Below, piece after piece: positions 37,511-45,007 of a stretch of 45,007 nt of DNA. Position numbers and translations under genes: made by a program. Within the stretch, counting starts at the first letter, position 1. Each line of letters begins with the position of its first letter. This DNA comes from a bacterium HR35 (GTDB taxonomy: Bacteria; Patescibacteriota; Minisyncoccia; UBA6257; HR35), in assembly GCA_002898235.1 (NCBI GenBank), contig BEIL01000001.1, positions 80,034 to 125,040 of the forward strand. The letters are read 5' to 3'. Under the pieces are notes generated by a model. It searched no databases, had not been told where the DNA came from, and was given only the letters and a program-made list of their open reading frames with translations.

Positions 37511-38080
37511 ATGAAAATAGAAGAGAAAAGATTAAAAGTTGGTATTTTAGGAAGGCAGATTTTAATCCTTTTAATGGCTGGAGTGGCTTTAGGTTTAACG
37601 AGTAGTTATAAAAAACATAGATGGATTTTAAAAAGCGTTCCTAAAGAACTTAAAAAAGTTAAACTTAAACTAATTAATCGTGCAATTAAAAGACTTTATC
37701 AATCTAAATTAATTGATTTTAAAGAAACTCCTGATGGTGAAACTATTATTACTCTAAGCGAAAATGGTAAAAAATATGTTCTCAAATATAAAATTGACGA
37801 AATAAAATTGAGAAGACAAAACAAATGGGATGGTTATTGGAGAGCAATAATTTTTGATATTCCAGAAAAATTAAAAAAAGAAAGAGATGTTTTTGCTAAA
37901 AAATTAAAAGAAATAGGAATGGTGCCACTTCAAAAAAGTGTTTTTGTTTATCCATTTGAGTGTCGAGATGAATTAGAATTTATTATCGAGTATTTCAATC
38001 TTAGACCATATATTCGTTTTGGTTTATTAAAAGAAATCGATAATGAATTACATTTAAAAAAGATTTTTGATTTAATTTAA
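37511..38080 (+). CDS. PaaX-like / Cas2-fold protein
   Basis: N-terminal winged-helix-like region; WDGYWRAIIFDIPEKLKKERDVFAKKLKEIGMVPLQKSVFVYPFECRDELEFIIEYF matches the Cas2-like ferredoxin domain pattern seen in PaaX proteins. Confidence 0.75.
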   Translation: MKIEEKRLKVGILGRQILILLMAGVALGLTSSYKKHRWILKSVPKELKKVKLKLINRAIKRLYQSKLIDFKETPDGETIITLSENGKKYVLKYKIDEIKLRRQNKWDGYWRAIIFDIPEKLKKERDVFAKKLKEIGMVPLQKSVFVYPFECRDELEFIIEYFNLRPYIRFGLLKEIDNELHLKKIFDLI

Positions 38081-38105
38081 TTATTTTTTTTAATTTAATT
38101 ATTTT
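38071..38105. repeat. Short tandem repeat TTTAATTTAATTATTTT x2 at the end of the PaaX/Cas2-like gene
   Basis: Two near-identical 17-nt units separated by one T. Confidence 0.7.
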
Positions 38106-38126
38106 AAAAATGAAATTAAATTTTTG

Positions 38127-38167
38127 TAGGGGACGTATAAAACGCTATAGCGTGGAAAACGTACCTT
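38127..38167 (-). repeat. GCTATAGC palindromic repeat, copy 5 (same orientation as copy 4)
   Basis: GTAGGGGACGTATAAAACGCTATAGCGTGGAAAACGTACCT. Confidence 0.87.
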
Positions 38168-38283
38168 TGAAAGGGGCACAACGATATATATTTTAAACTT
38201 AATTTTTTCAAGGTATTATCAGTTCCATTTGTTATAATGATAAAATGAATTTGTTAAATAAAAAGGGATAAAATTATAAAAGG

Positions 38284-39027
38284 ATGAAAACGAAAATTAT
38301 TCCGGCAATTAATGCTCAGAGTTTTGAGGAAATAAAAGAAAAAATAAGTTTATTAAAAGATTTGGTTAAGCATTTTCATTTGGATGTTGCGAGTTTGGAA
38401 TTTACAGGTTATCAAACTTGGCAGAATCCTGAAGATTTGGATAAAATGCAGACTAACGCAGACTCTACGCAGACCGATGCAGAAAATGATATCCGCGTAA
38501 ATCCGTTTAATAATCCGCGTTTATCTGCGTATAAAAATAAGATCAGCTTTGATCTTCATTTGATGCTATCCTTAAAACCTCAAGAAATTTTAAAGTGGAA
38601 TAAAGAAAATGTAAAAACTTTTATTTTGCATTTAGAAGCAAGTCCTAATCCTGATGGTTTGTTAAATATGGCAAAAAAAACAAGAAAGAAAATTTTTATT
38701 GCTTGGTCACCCAAAGTTGAATTTGAATTTATAAAAAAATATTTAAATTATGTTGATGGAGTTTTAATTTTAGGAGTTAATCCCGGCAAAGCAGGCCAAA
38801 AATTTTTAGAAGAAACCTATAAAAAAGTTGAAAATTTAAAATCAAAAATCCAAAATAAAGAAATAAAAAAAATTAAGTTAATGATTGATGGTGGAGTTAA
38901 TGAAGAAAATTTTGATAAAATTTTAAATTATAAACCTAATTTTATTGTTATGGCAAGTGCTATTTACAAATCTAACAATCCTCGCGAAACTTATTTAAAA
39001 TTTTTAAAAAAAACTCAAAATGTTTGA
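38284..39027 (+). CDS. Ribulose-phosphate 3-epimerase-like protein carrying an in-frame repeat insertion
   Basis: KIIPAINAQSFEEI, FHLDVASLEF, FDLHLMLSLKP, GVLILGVNPGKAGQKFLEETYKKV, LMIDGGVNEENF. Confidence 0.85.
   Translation: MKTKIIPAINAQSFEEIKEKISLLKDLVKHFHLDVASLEFTGYQTWQNPEDLDKMQTNADSTQTDAENDIRVNPFNNPRLSAYKNKISFDLHLMLSLKPQEILKWNKENVKTFILHLEASPNPDGLLNMAKKTRKKIFIAWSPKVEFEFIKKYLNYVDGVLILGVNPGKAGQKFLEETYKKVENLKSKIQNKEIKKIKLMIDGGVNEENFDKILNYKPNFIVMASAIYKSNNPRETYLKFLKKTQNV
38446..38532 (+). repeat. In-frame coding palindromic repeat, copy B (inside the epimerase gene)
   Basis: ATGCAGACTAACGCAGACTCTACGCAGACCGATGCAGAAAATGATATCCGCGTAAATCCGTTTAATAATCCGCGTTTATCTGCGTAT. Confidence 0.9.
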
Positions 39028-39676
39028 ACTTACTCCTCATTTTGAAACATATAATGAACTTCTTGATTATCTAGAAAAAGTTGGTGTTTTGAAAACAAAA
39101 ATAATTAAAGAAGCATTTAAAAAATTTGACCGAAAAGATTTTTTACCAGAAGAAGTAAAAGAATTTGCTTACTACGATTCACCTATTCCTGTAGGAGAAG
39201 AAGTCGGACAAACTTCTTCTCAACCTTATGTAACAGCTTTTCTAATTGAACTTCTTCAACCAAAAGAAGGAAATAAAATCTTAGAAGTAGGATTTGGTTC
39301 GGGTTGGACAACTGCTATTTTAGCTGAACTTGTTGGAGAAAAAGGAAAAATATTTGCTTTTGAAATTGATGAAAAAATTTTTAATCTAGGTAAACAAAAT
39401 TTGGAAAGATATAATTTTTTAGAGAAGGGAAGAGTGATACTTATTTTAGGTGATGGTAGCAAAGGTTTAAAAGAAGAATCACCTTTTGATAGAATTTTAG
39501 TAAGTGCTTTTTCTCCAGAAATTCCTAATGAATTTTTGGAACAATTAAAAGATGGCGGGATTTTAGTTATTCCTGATTTTGAAGGTATTTGGCAAGTTAT
39601 TAAAGAAAAAGGAGATTTAATTAAAAATTATCATCCTGGATATGTTTTCGGTCCATTAAGAACAACTTCAAAATGA
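39020..39676 (+). CDS. pcm: Protein-L-isoaspartate O-methyltransferase-like
   Basis: RKDFLPEEVKEFAYYDSPIPVGEEVGQTSSQPYVTAFLIELLQ, ILEVGFGSGWTTAILAEL. Confidence 0.88.
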   Translation: MFELTPHFETYNELLDYLEKVGVLKTKIIKEAFKKFDRKDFLPEEVKEFAYYDSPIPVGEEVGQTSSQPYVTAFLIELLQPKEGNKILEVGFGSGWTTAILAELVGEKGKIFAFEIDEKIFNLGKQNLERYNFLEKGRVILILGDGSKGLKEESPFDRILVSAFSPEIPNEFLEQLKDGGILVIPDFEGIWQVIKEKGDLIKNYHPGYVFGPLRTTSK

Positions 39677-41268
39677 CTATTGAAAAATTAGGATTAATTT
39701 TTATTTTTCTTTTTTTATTTTCATCAATTTTTTATTTTTTACAACAACCATTGCTTATTTCTTATCTTCTTTCTGGAATGCTGGCTTCTCATCTATTTCC
39801 TTTGAACTCTTTAGAAATAAATTTTTTAGAATCATTTTCCAATTTAGGCTTGGTATTTCTTCTTTTTTTAGTCGGCCTTCAGCTTAATTGGATGCTTCTT
39901 AAAGAAATAAGTCGTTTAGCTTTGTTCATAGGCGTTCTTCAGGAAGTTTTAACAATAATTCTTGGCATAATTTTTATTCTGTTTTTAGGCTTTGATTTAA
40001 AAACATCAATTTTATTTTCAATAGCTTTTTCTTTTTCGAGTACAGCCATTGTTTTAAAAATTTTAAGTGACAAAAGGGAGATTGAAACTTTTCATGGAAG
40101 ATTAATAATTGGTTTTATGCTTGTTCAGGATATCATTTCTTTAATCGCTTTTGCTATAATAGACATTTTGAAGGAACAAAGCTTAGCTTCTTCTTTAAAA
40201 ACGATAACATTTTTCCCAATTTTTATCTTTTTAGCTATTTTTAACAATCTAATTCTAAAAAAACTTGAAAATGAAATAGCCAAAAACTTAGAATATTTAT
40301 TTATATTTTCTTTAAGTTATGCTTTAGGAATGATTGCTTTGGGAGATTATTTAAATATAGGCAAAGAGATTTCTGCTTTGATTGCTGGGTTGTCTTTAGC
40401 TAATTTAAAAATAAGTCAGGAAATTATTTCTCGATTAAAGTCATTAAGAGATTTTTTTCTTATTCTCTTTTTCATTAAAATAGGATTAAATTTTTCTTTT
40501 AGTGATTTGAATTTAAATTTCCTTTTCAAAGTAATTTGCTTATCAATTTTCGTAATTATTTTTAATCCTCTAATTGTTATGGTAATAATGAGGATTTTTC
40601 GCTTTCCTTTAAGGGTTAATTTTATAGTCAGTTTAAGTTCTGGACAAGTAAGCGAATTTTCTTTTGTATTTCTTGATCTTTTAAAGGATTTTAATTATTT
40701 AAAGAAAGATTTGATCTCTCTTAGTTCTTTGGTTGGCTTCTTAACCATCTTTATTTCAACTTATCTTTTAACTTATTATGAAAAAGTTTATGAAAAAATT
40801 AAAAAATATTTAAAGATTTTTGAAGTTAAAGAAAGGATTATTGAAATTAAAAACAAAAATTATGAGATTCTTCTTCTCGGTTGTGATCGAATTGGAAGTA
40901 TTATTTTAAAAAACTTTGAATATCTAAAAGACAAAATTTTAATAATTGATTTTAATCCTGAGATTATTAAAAACTTAAAGGAGCAAGGGTTTGGGGCAAT
41001 TTATGGGGATGCTAGTGAGGTTGATCTATTAGAAGAACTTGATGTCAAAAAAATAAAATGGATTATTTCTACTATTCCTGATTTTCAAACTAATCTTTTT
41101 CTAATAAAATACTTTAAAGATAAAAACAAAAATCTTAAAATTTATTCAGTTGCTTCACGAGAAGAAGAAAGAAATGAACTTGAAAAAAGTGGAGCTGATT
41201 TCGTTTTTATTCCTTATACACTAGGAGGAGAGTATTTAGCTAATATTCTAAAGCAGGAAGTGAAATAA
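39673..41268 (+). CDS. CPA2/Kef-type cation:proton antiporter with TrkA-N domain
   Basis: About 12 TM segments; FSSTAIVLKIL; C-terminal ILLLGCDRIGSIILKNFE Rossmann domain. Confidence 0.9.
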   Translation: MTIEKLGLIFIFLFLFSSIFYFLQQPLLISYLLSGMLASHLFPLNSLEINFLESFSNLGLVFLLFLVGLQLNWMLLKEISRLALFIGVLQEVLTIILGIIFILFLGFDLKTSILFSIAFSFSSTAIVLKILSDKREIETFHGRLIIGFMLVQDIISLIAFAIIDILKEQSLASSLKTITFFPIFIFLAIFNNLILKKLENEIAKNLEYLFIFSLSYALGMIALGDYLNIGKEISALIAGLSLANLKISQEIISRLKSLRDFFLILFFIKIGLNFSFSDLNLNFLFKVICLSIFVIIFNPLIVMVIMRIFRFPLRVNFIVSLSSGQVSEFSFVFLDLLKDFNYLKKDLISLSSLVGFLTIFISTYLLTYYEKVYEKIKKYLKIFEVKERIIEIKNKNYEILLLGCDRIGSIILKNFEYLKDKILIIDFNPEIIKNLKEQGFGAIYGDASEVDLLEELDVKKIKWIISTIPDFQTNLFLIKYFKDKNKNLKIYSVASREEERNELEKSGADFVFIPYTLGGEYLANILKQEVK

Positions 41269-41269
41269 G

Positions 41270-41358
41270 CGGAGGGGGTGGGATTCGAACCCACGAGCCC
41301 AGCTCATCGCCGGGCAGGTCTTAGCAGGACCTTGCCTTAACCACTCGGCCACCCCTCC
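41270..41358 (-). tRNA. tRNA-Ser (anticodon GCU)
   Basis: Reverse complement GGAGGGGTGGCCGAGTGGTTAAGGC...AGGTCCTGCTAAGACCT...GGTTCGAATCCCACCCCCTCC; long variable arm, G73. Confidence 0.94.
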
Positions 41359-41364
41359 TTTTTG

Positions 41365-41438
41365 TGGACCCGAGGGGACTTGAACCCCTGACCTCCGCCA
41401 TGCCATAGCGGCGCTCTAGCCAACTGAGCTACGGGCCC
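41365..41438 (-). tRNA. tRNA-Ala (anticodon GGC)
   Basis: Reverse complement GGGCCCGTAGCTCAGTTGGCTAGAGCGCCGCTATGGCATGGCGG...TCGGGTCCA; G3-U70 Ala identity pair. Confidence 0.94.
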
Positions 41439-41457
41439 TTAGGTTCACTAATTAAAA

Positions 41458-43173
41458 TTATACAACATCTACTGTAACTTCTAAAATTTCTTTAAATTTA
41501 TTTTTTAAGTTAAAAGCAAGAGTTTCTGCTTCTTTTTTATCAGCTAATTTTACTTTAATTTTGATTATTTGCAAACCTTCTTTATTTGTATTTCTGCTAT
41601 CTATAATTTCGATATTTTTTTCCTTTAAAAAATTTAAAATTCCTTGAAAAAGTAAAGGTTCATTTTTCGTTTTTATTAAAACCAAAAATTCTAAAGGTTT
41701 AGAAATTTGGATTTTCTTTCTCAAAAATGCTTTTATTCTTTTTTTAGCTTCCTTGGTTTTAACGAAATTAAGCCAATCAACTGATGGGGTTTTATTTTTA
41801 TTAACAATTATCTCGACTACATCTCCATTGTTTAGTTCATAGTCTAAGGGAACAATTTTGCCATTAACACGAGCACCAGCAGCATGATTCCCTATATCAG
41901 TATGAATTTTATAAGCAAAATCTATCGGTGTTGCTCCTTTAACCAATTCAATTATTTTACCTTTTGGAGTTAAAACATAAATTTTTTCTTGCAGGAATTC
42001 CAATTTTAAAGATTTTATTAAGTTAGAAGAAATTTGAGCTGTTTCTTTGATTTTTTTAATTTCTTCTAAAAATTTTTTATCTTCTGGTGAAGTAAAAATT
42101 GATAAATTTTTCTGATAGGTTTTAGTTGTTTTTGATTGAGAATAAGAAAAATAAGAAGCAGTACCAAATTCGTTAAAATTATGCATTTCTAAGGTTCTAA
42201 TTTGAAATTCAACAAAAAACTCATAAGGAGTCAAAACAACTGTGTGGAGGCTTCGATAACCATTGGGTTTTGGTTTAGAAATATAATCATCAAACTCAGA
42301 TTCAAGAGGATAAAAAAGAGAATGGATTATTCCTAAACTTAAATAACACTCTTCAACTTTATCAACAATAACTCTAATTCCAAATAAGTCAAAAATAAGT
42401 TCTGGATCAAAATTTTTTTTAACTAATTTTTTATAAATACTCGAAAAGGTTTTAATCCGATAGTTAAGCTGATGGATTTTAATTTCATTTTTTATTAAAT
42501 TTTCTTCGGTTGTTTTTAGAATCTCGGCTAAATATTTTTGTCCTTTTTCTATTCTAGGCAAGAAGATGCTTTTAACCCACTCGTATTTTTCTGGTTCTAA
42601 AAATTTAAAACTCAATTCATCTAATTCTGTAGCCCAAACATAAATTCCCAATTTAGCAGCTAAAGGAACAAAAATATCTCTAGTTTCTAAAGCGATTTTT
42701 TTAATTTTTTCCGGCGGTAAAAACTCTAATGTTCTCATATTGTCTAAACGATCAGCCAATTTTATAATTGCTACCCTTAAATCTTGAGAAATAGCTAAAA
42801 TTAAATTTACTAAATTCATTGCTTGTTCTTGGTCTTGAGTCAAATAACGGTAATGTCCCAGTTTACTTACATTTTTAACTAATTGAGTTATTTCTTCGCC
42901 AAAATTTTTTTTAAGGTCTTCTTCTTTAGTTGGAGTATCTTCTAAAACATCATGAAGTAAACCAGCTGAAATTATTTGAGCATCAGATTTTAAAAAGGCT
43001 AAATTAAGAGCTGTCCTAGCGCAATGATTAAAATAATCTTCGCCGCTTTTTCTTTTTTGTCCTAAATGTGCTTGATAAGCAAAATTAAAAGCTTTTTTAA
43101 TTAAATCTAAATCAATATCAGCTAAATTAAGGTATTTAAAAAGTTCTTGTTGAAATTCTTGCCAAGTTATCAT
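41458..43173 (-). CDS. RelA/SpoT family (p)ppGpp synthetase/hydrolase
   Basis: HD domain (SAGLLHDVLEDTPT), synthetase region (LFGIRVIVDKVEECYLSLGIIHSLFYPL...KPNGYRSLHTVV), TGS (VLTPKGKIIELVKGATPIDFAYKIHTDIG) and ACT. Confidence 0.95.
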   Translation of the reverse strand: MITWQEFQQELFKYLNLADIDLDLIKKAFNFAYQAHLGQKRKSGEDYFNHCARTALNLAFLKSDAQIISAGLLHDVLEDTPTKEEDLKKNFGEEITQLVKNVSKLGHYRYLTQDQEQAMNLVNLILAISQDLRVAIIKLADRLDNMRTLEFLPPEKIKKIALETRDIFVPLAAKLGIYVWATELDELSFKFLEPEKYEWVKSIFLPRIEKGQKYLAEILKTTEENLIKNEIKIHQLNYRIKTFSSIYKKLVKKNFDPELIFDLFGIRVIVDKVEECYLSLGIIHSLFYPLESEFDDYISKPKPNGYRSLHTVVLTPYEFFVEFQIRTLEMHNFNEFGTASYFSYSQSKTTKTYQKNLSIFTSPEDKKFLEEIKKIKETAQISSNLIKSLKLEFLQEKIYVLTPKGKIIELVKGATPIDFAYKIHTDIGNHAAGARVNGKIVPLDYELNNGDVVEIIVNKNKTPSVDWLNFVKTKEAKKRIKAFLRKKIQISKPLEFLVLIKTKNEPLLFQGILNFLKEKNIEIIDSRNTNKEGLQIIKIKVKLADKKEAETLAFNLKNKFKEILEVTVDVV

Positions 43174-43970
43174 TTTGTTTTAAAAAGATTAAAGAAGAAA
43201 AGAAGGAAAAAAACAGAAGCACTAAAGGCAATGATTGAAGCACTAAGTGGCAAATTAAAACCAAAAGAAAGCAAAAAACCAGAAATTATATTTAAACAAC
43301 CAAGGAGGGGGCTAAAGACAAGCAGCTCTTTAAAATTTTTACTAATAAAAGAAGCCGACATTGGTGGAAGAATTAAAAGAGCAGTAATTAACACCACTCC
43401 AGTAATTTTTATACCTAAAATAGTAGCTATAGCTAAAATAAGATAAAAAATAAATTCATATAAATTAACATTAAAACCTCTCAAAATTGCTTCTGTTCTA
43501 TCTAGAAAAACTAAAATAAAAATTTGGAAAAACTTAATTAAAACTAAGAAAATAACTAAGCTAAAAAACAAAATTAAATAAAAATCAAAGCTACTCAAGG
43601 TTAAAATGTTACCAATAAAGAAATTCAAAAGTTCAGGCTGATAACCTCTTTTAAAGCTCATTAAAATTATTCCTAAGGAAAGAAAAGTTACAAAAATTAA
43701 ACCGATTAAAGCATCAGCGTGAAGCTTCGTTTTTCTTTCCAAAAAAAATATAAGCGAGGAGAAGAAAATAGCTCCGATAATTCCTAAAAGAACTAAATCT
43801 AAATTTAAAAAATAAGCTAAAGCTAAAGAAAATATAGAAGCATGAGCTATTCCATCGCTAAAAAAAGATAATTTTTTAAGAATTACAAAAATACCTAAAA
43901 TTGAATAAAGAAAACTTAAAACCAAAACAGCAATAAAAGGTTTAAGAAGAAAATAATAATTCTCAATCAT
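43170..43970 (-). CDS. Zinc/manganese ABC transporter permease (ZnuB-like)
   Basis: ABC-3 type multi-TM: FFSDGIAHASIFSLALAYFL. Confidence 0.9.
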   Translation of the reverse strand: MIENYYFLLKPFIAVLVLSFLYSILGIFVILKKLSFFSDGIAHASIFSLALAYFLNLDLVLLGIIGAIFFSSLIFFLERKTKLHADALIGLIFVTFLSLGIILMSFKRGYQPELLNFFIGNILTLSSFDFYLILFFSLVIFLVLIKFFQIFILVFLDRTEAILRGFNVNLYEFIFYLILAIATILGIKITGVVLITALLILPPMSASFISKNFKELLVFSPLLGCLNIISGFLLSFGFNLPLSASIIAFSASVFFLLFFFNLFKTK

Positions 43971-44698
43971 TTTTGAATTGGTGGTTTATTAAATGGATAA
44001 ACGAAAATTTCTCTACCATAAAGTTCTTTTAAAATTTCTTCTTTAAAAAGCAAATTTACTGGTCCGTTGCAAATTAATTTTTTATTTAAACAAAGAACAT
44101 GATTAGCAAAATGATGAACAATAGTGATTTCATGGGTCACCATTAAAATAGTTAACCGATGATGAGTATTAAGAAAATGAATAATTTCATAAAATTCCCT
44201 TTGACCAACCAAATCTATACCACTTGTAGGTTCATCTAATAAAAGAATTTTAGGGTCATTAACTAAAGCTCGACAAAAAAGAACTCTTTGGAGCTGACCG
44301 CCAGACAAATCCTTTAGTTGTTTATTTTCAAATTGAACAATATCCATTTCTTTAAGATGATGATTGAGATGCTCTTTTTTGGGAAAAGTTTCTTTAGTAA
44401 GATTAAATTCTAAAAATTCTTTCACTGTCATTGGCAAAAATTTATCAATTTCATAACTTTGAGGTACATAACCTAAAATTTTTCTTTGCTCAAAATTAGG
44501 TTTTCCGTAAATTAAAATTTCTCCTTGAAAAGGAATTAAGCCAATAATTGCTTTTAAAAGAGTAGATTTCCCAGAACCATTAGGACCGATGATAGCTGTA
44601 ATTGATCCTTCTTCAATTTCAAAATTTAAATTATCTAAAACTAAGTTGTTTCCCAATCTAACCGATAAGTTTTTTACTTCAAGAGCAAAAGGTTTCAT
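43967..44698 (-). CDS. Metal ABC transporter ATP-binding protein (ZnuC-like)
   Basis: Walker A GPNGSGKSTLLKAI, signature LSGGQLQRVLFCRAL, Walker B ILLLDEPTSGID. Confidence 0.94.
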   Translation of the reverse strand: MKPFALEVKNLSVRLGNNLVLDNLNFEIEEGSITAIIGPNGSGKSTLLKAIIGLIPFQGEILIYGKPNFEQRKILGYVPQSYEIDKFLPMTVKEFLEFNLTKETFPKKEHLNHHLKEMDIVQFENKQLKDLSGGQLQRVLFCRALVNDPKILLLDEPTSGIDLVGQREFYEIIHFLNTHHRLTILMVTHEITIVHHFANHVLCLNKKLICNGPVNLLFKEEILKELYGREIFVYPFNKPPIQK

Positions 44699-45007
44699 TT
44701 TACTGACAATGCTTCTTTAATAATTTTAATATTTTCTTGATATCTTTCAAAAAAATCACCCTCTCCAGTCTCTAAGTTATCTAAATAATAAACTTTTAAA
44801 TTCAAATCTTTAGCAAAATTTTCTACTTTTCCTTCGGTTTTGAACTTCTCTCCAAAAATTACTTTTATTTTATTTTTTTTAATTTCTTCAATCAAATTTT
44901 TAATTTCTTGGGGCGTTAAATCACCATTTTCCTTTTCTAAAACTCCCAAAATTTGAAAGTTATAATCTCTAGCAAAATAATTAAGAAAGTTGTGTTCTAA
45001 AACTAAC
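44695..45007 (-). CDS. Metal ABC transporter substrate-binding protein (ZnuA-like), C-terminal part (runs off the window edge)
   Basis: Open frame to the edge: LVLEHNFLNYFARDYNFQILGVLEKENGDLTPQEI...; the TTG start in the ORF track is internal. Confidence 0.88.
   Translation of the reverse strand, partial: LVLEHNFLNYFARDYNFQILGVLEKENGDLTPQEIKNLIEEIKKNKIKVIFGEKFKTEGKVENFAKDLNLKVYYLDNLETGEGDFFERYQENIKIIKEALSVK

Noticed and set aside
32013-38167. CRISPR array interpretation of the GCTATAGC palindromes
   Set aside because: Copies are irregularly spaced from tens of bp to kilobases, alternate in orientation and lack uniform spacers; no cas1 or effector gene in the window.
39256-39462. Minus-strand ORF inside pcm
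   Set aside because: Antisense to the conserved methyltransferase domain.
43147-43446. + strand Lys/Arg-rich ORF antisense to the ZnuB-like permease
   Set aside because: Complement of a hydrophobic membrane-protein gene; the basic composition is expected.

Overview
AT-rich, gene-dense window with the standard genetic code (TGA is used as a stop, e.g. greA and ychF). Many genes overlap head-to-tail. The gene content resembles a Candidate Phyla Radiation/Patescibacteria chromosome; this is inferred from gene content and style, no search was run. Housekeeping genes: mnmA (partial), greA, ychF, rpsF-ssb-infA, lemA, htpX, ileS, a Trbp111-like tRNA-binding protein, map, glycerate kinase, a GlcD-like oxidase, a DUF763 protein, MPG-type glycosylase, DHH and TatD proteins, M1 aminopeptidase, murB, mraZ-rsmH-(ftsL-like)-PBP, rpiB, RPE-like epimerase, pcm, a Kef-type antiporter, relA/spoT and a znuABC-like transporter. 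There are four tRNAs: Pro(UGG), Tyr(GUA), Ser(GCU) and Ala(GGC). The accessory-looking part is about 32.0-38.6 kb. It holds a large secreted protein with an S74-type chaperone domain, an 'AWGENIGW'-repeat surface protein and a PaaX/Cas2-like protein. It also has five copies of an intergenic palindrome centred on GCTATAGC, and a second palindromic repeat inserted in frame in two unrelated proteins. Other leads: a histidine-phosphatase domain embedded in IleRS, five roughly 10-bp-phased GTGG repeats before mraZ (candidate MraZ box), leaderless-type promoters, a structured/short-ORF locus before mraZ, and uncharacterised gene sets including one splitting lemA from htpX.
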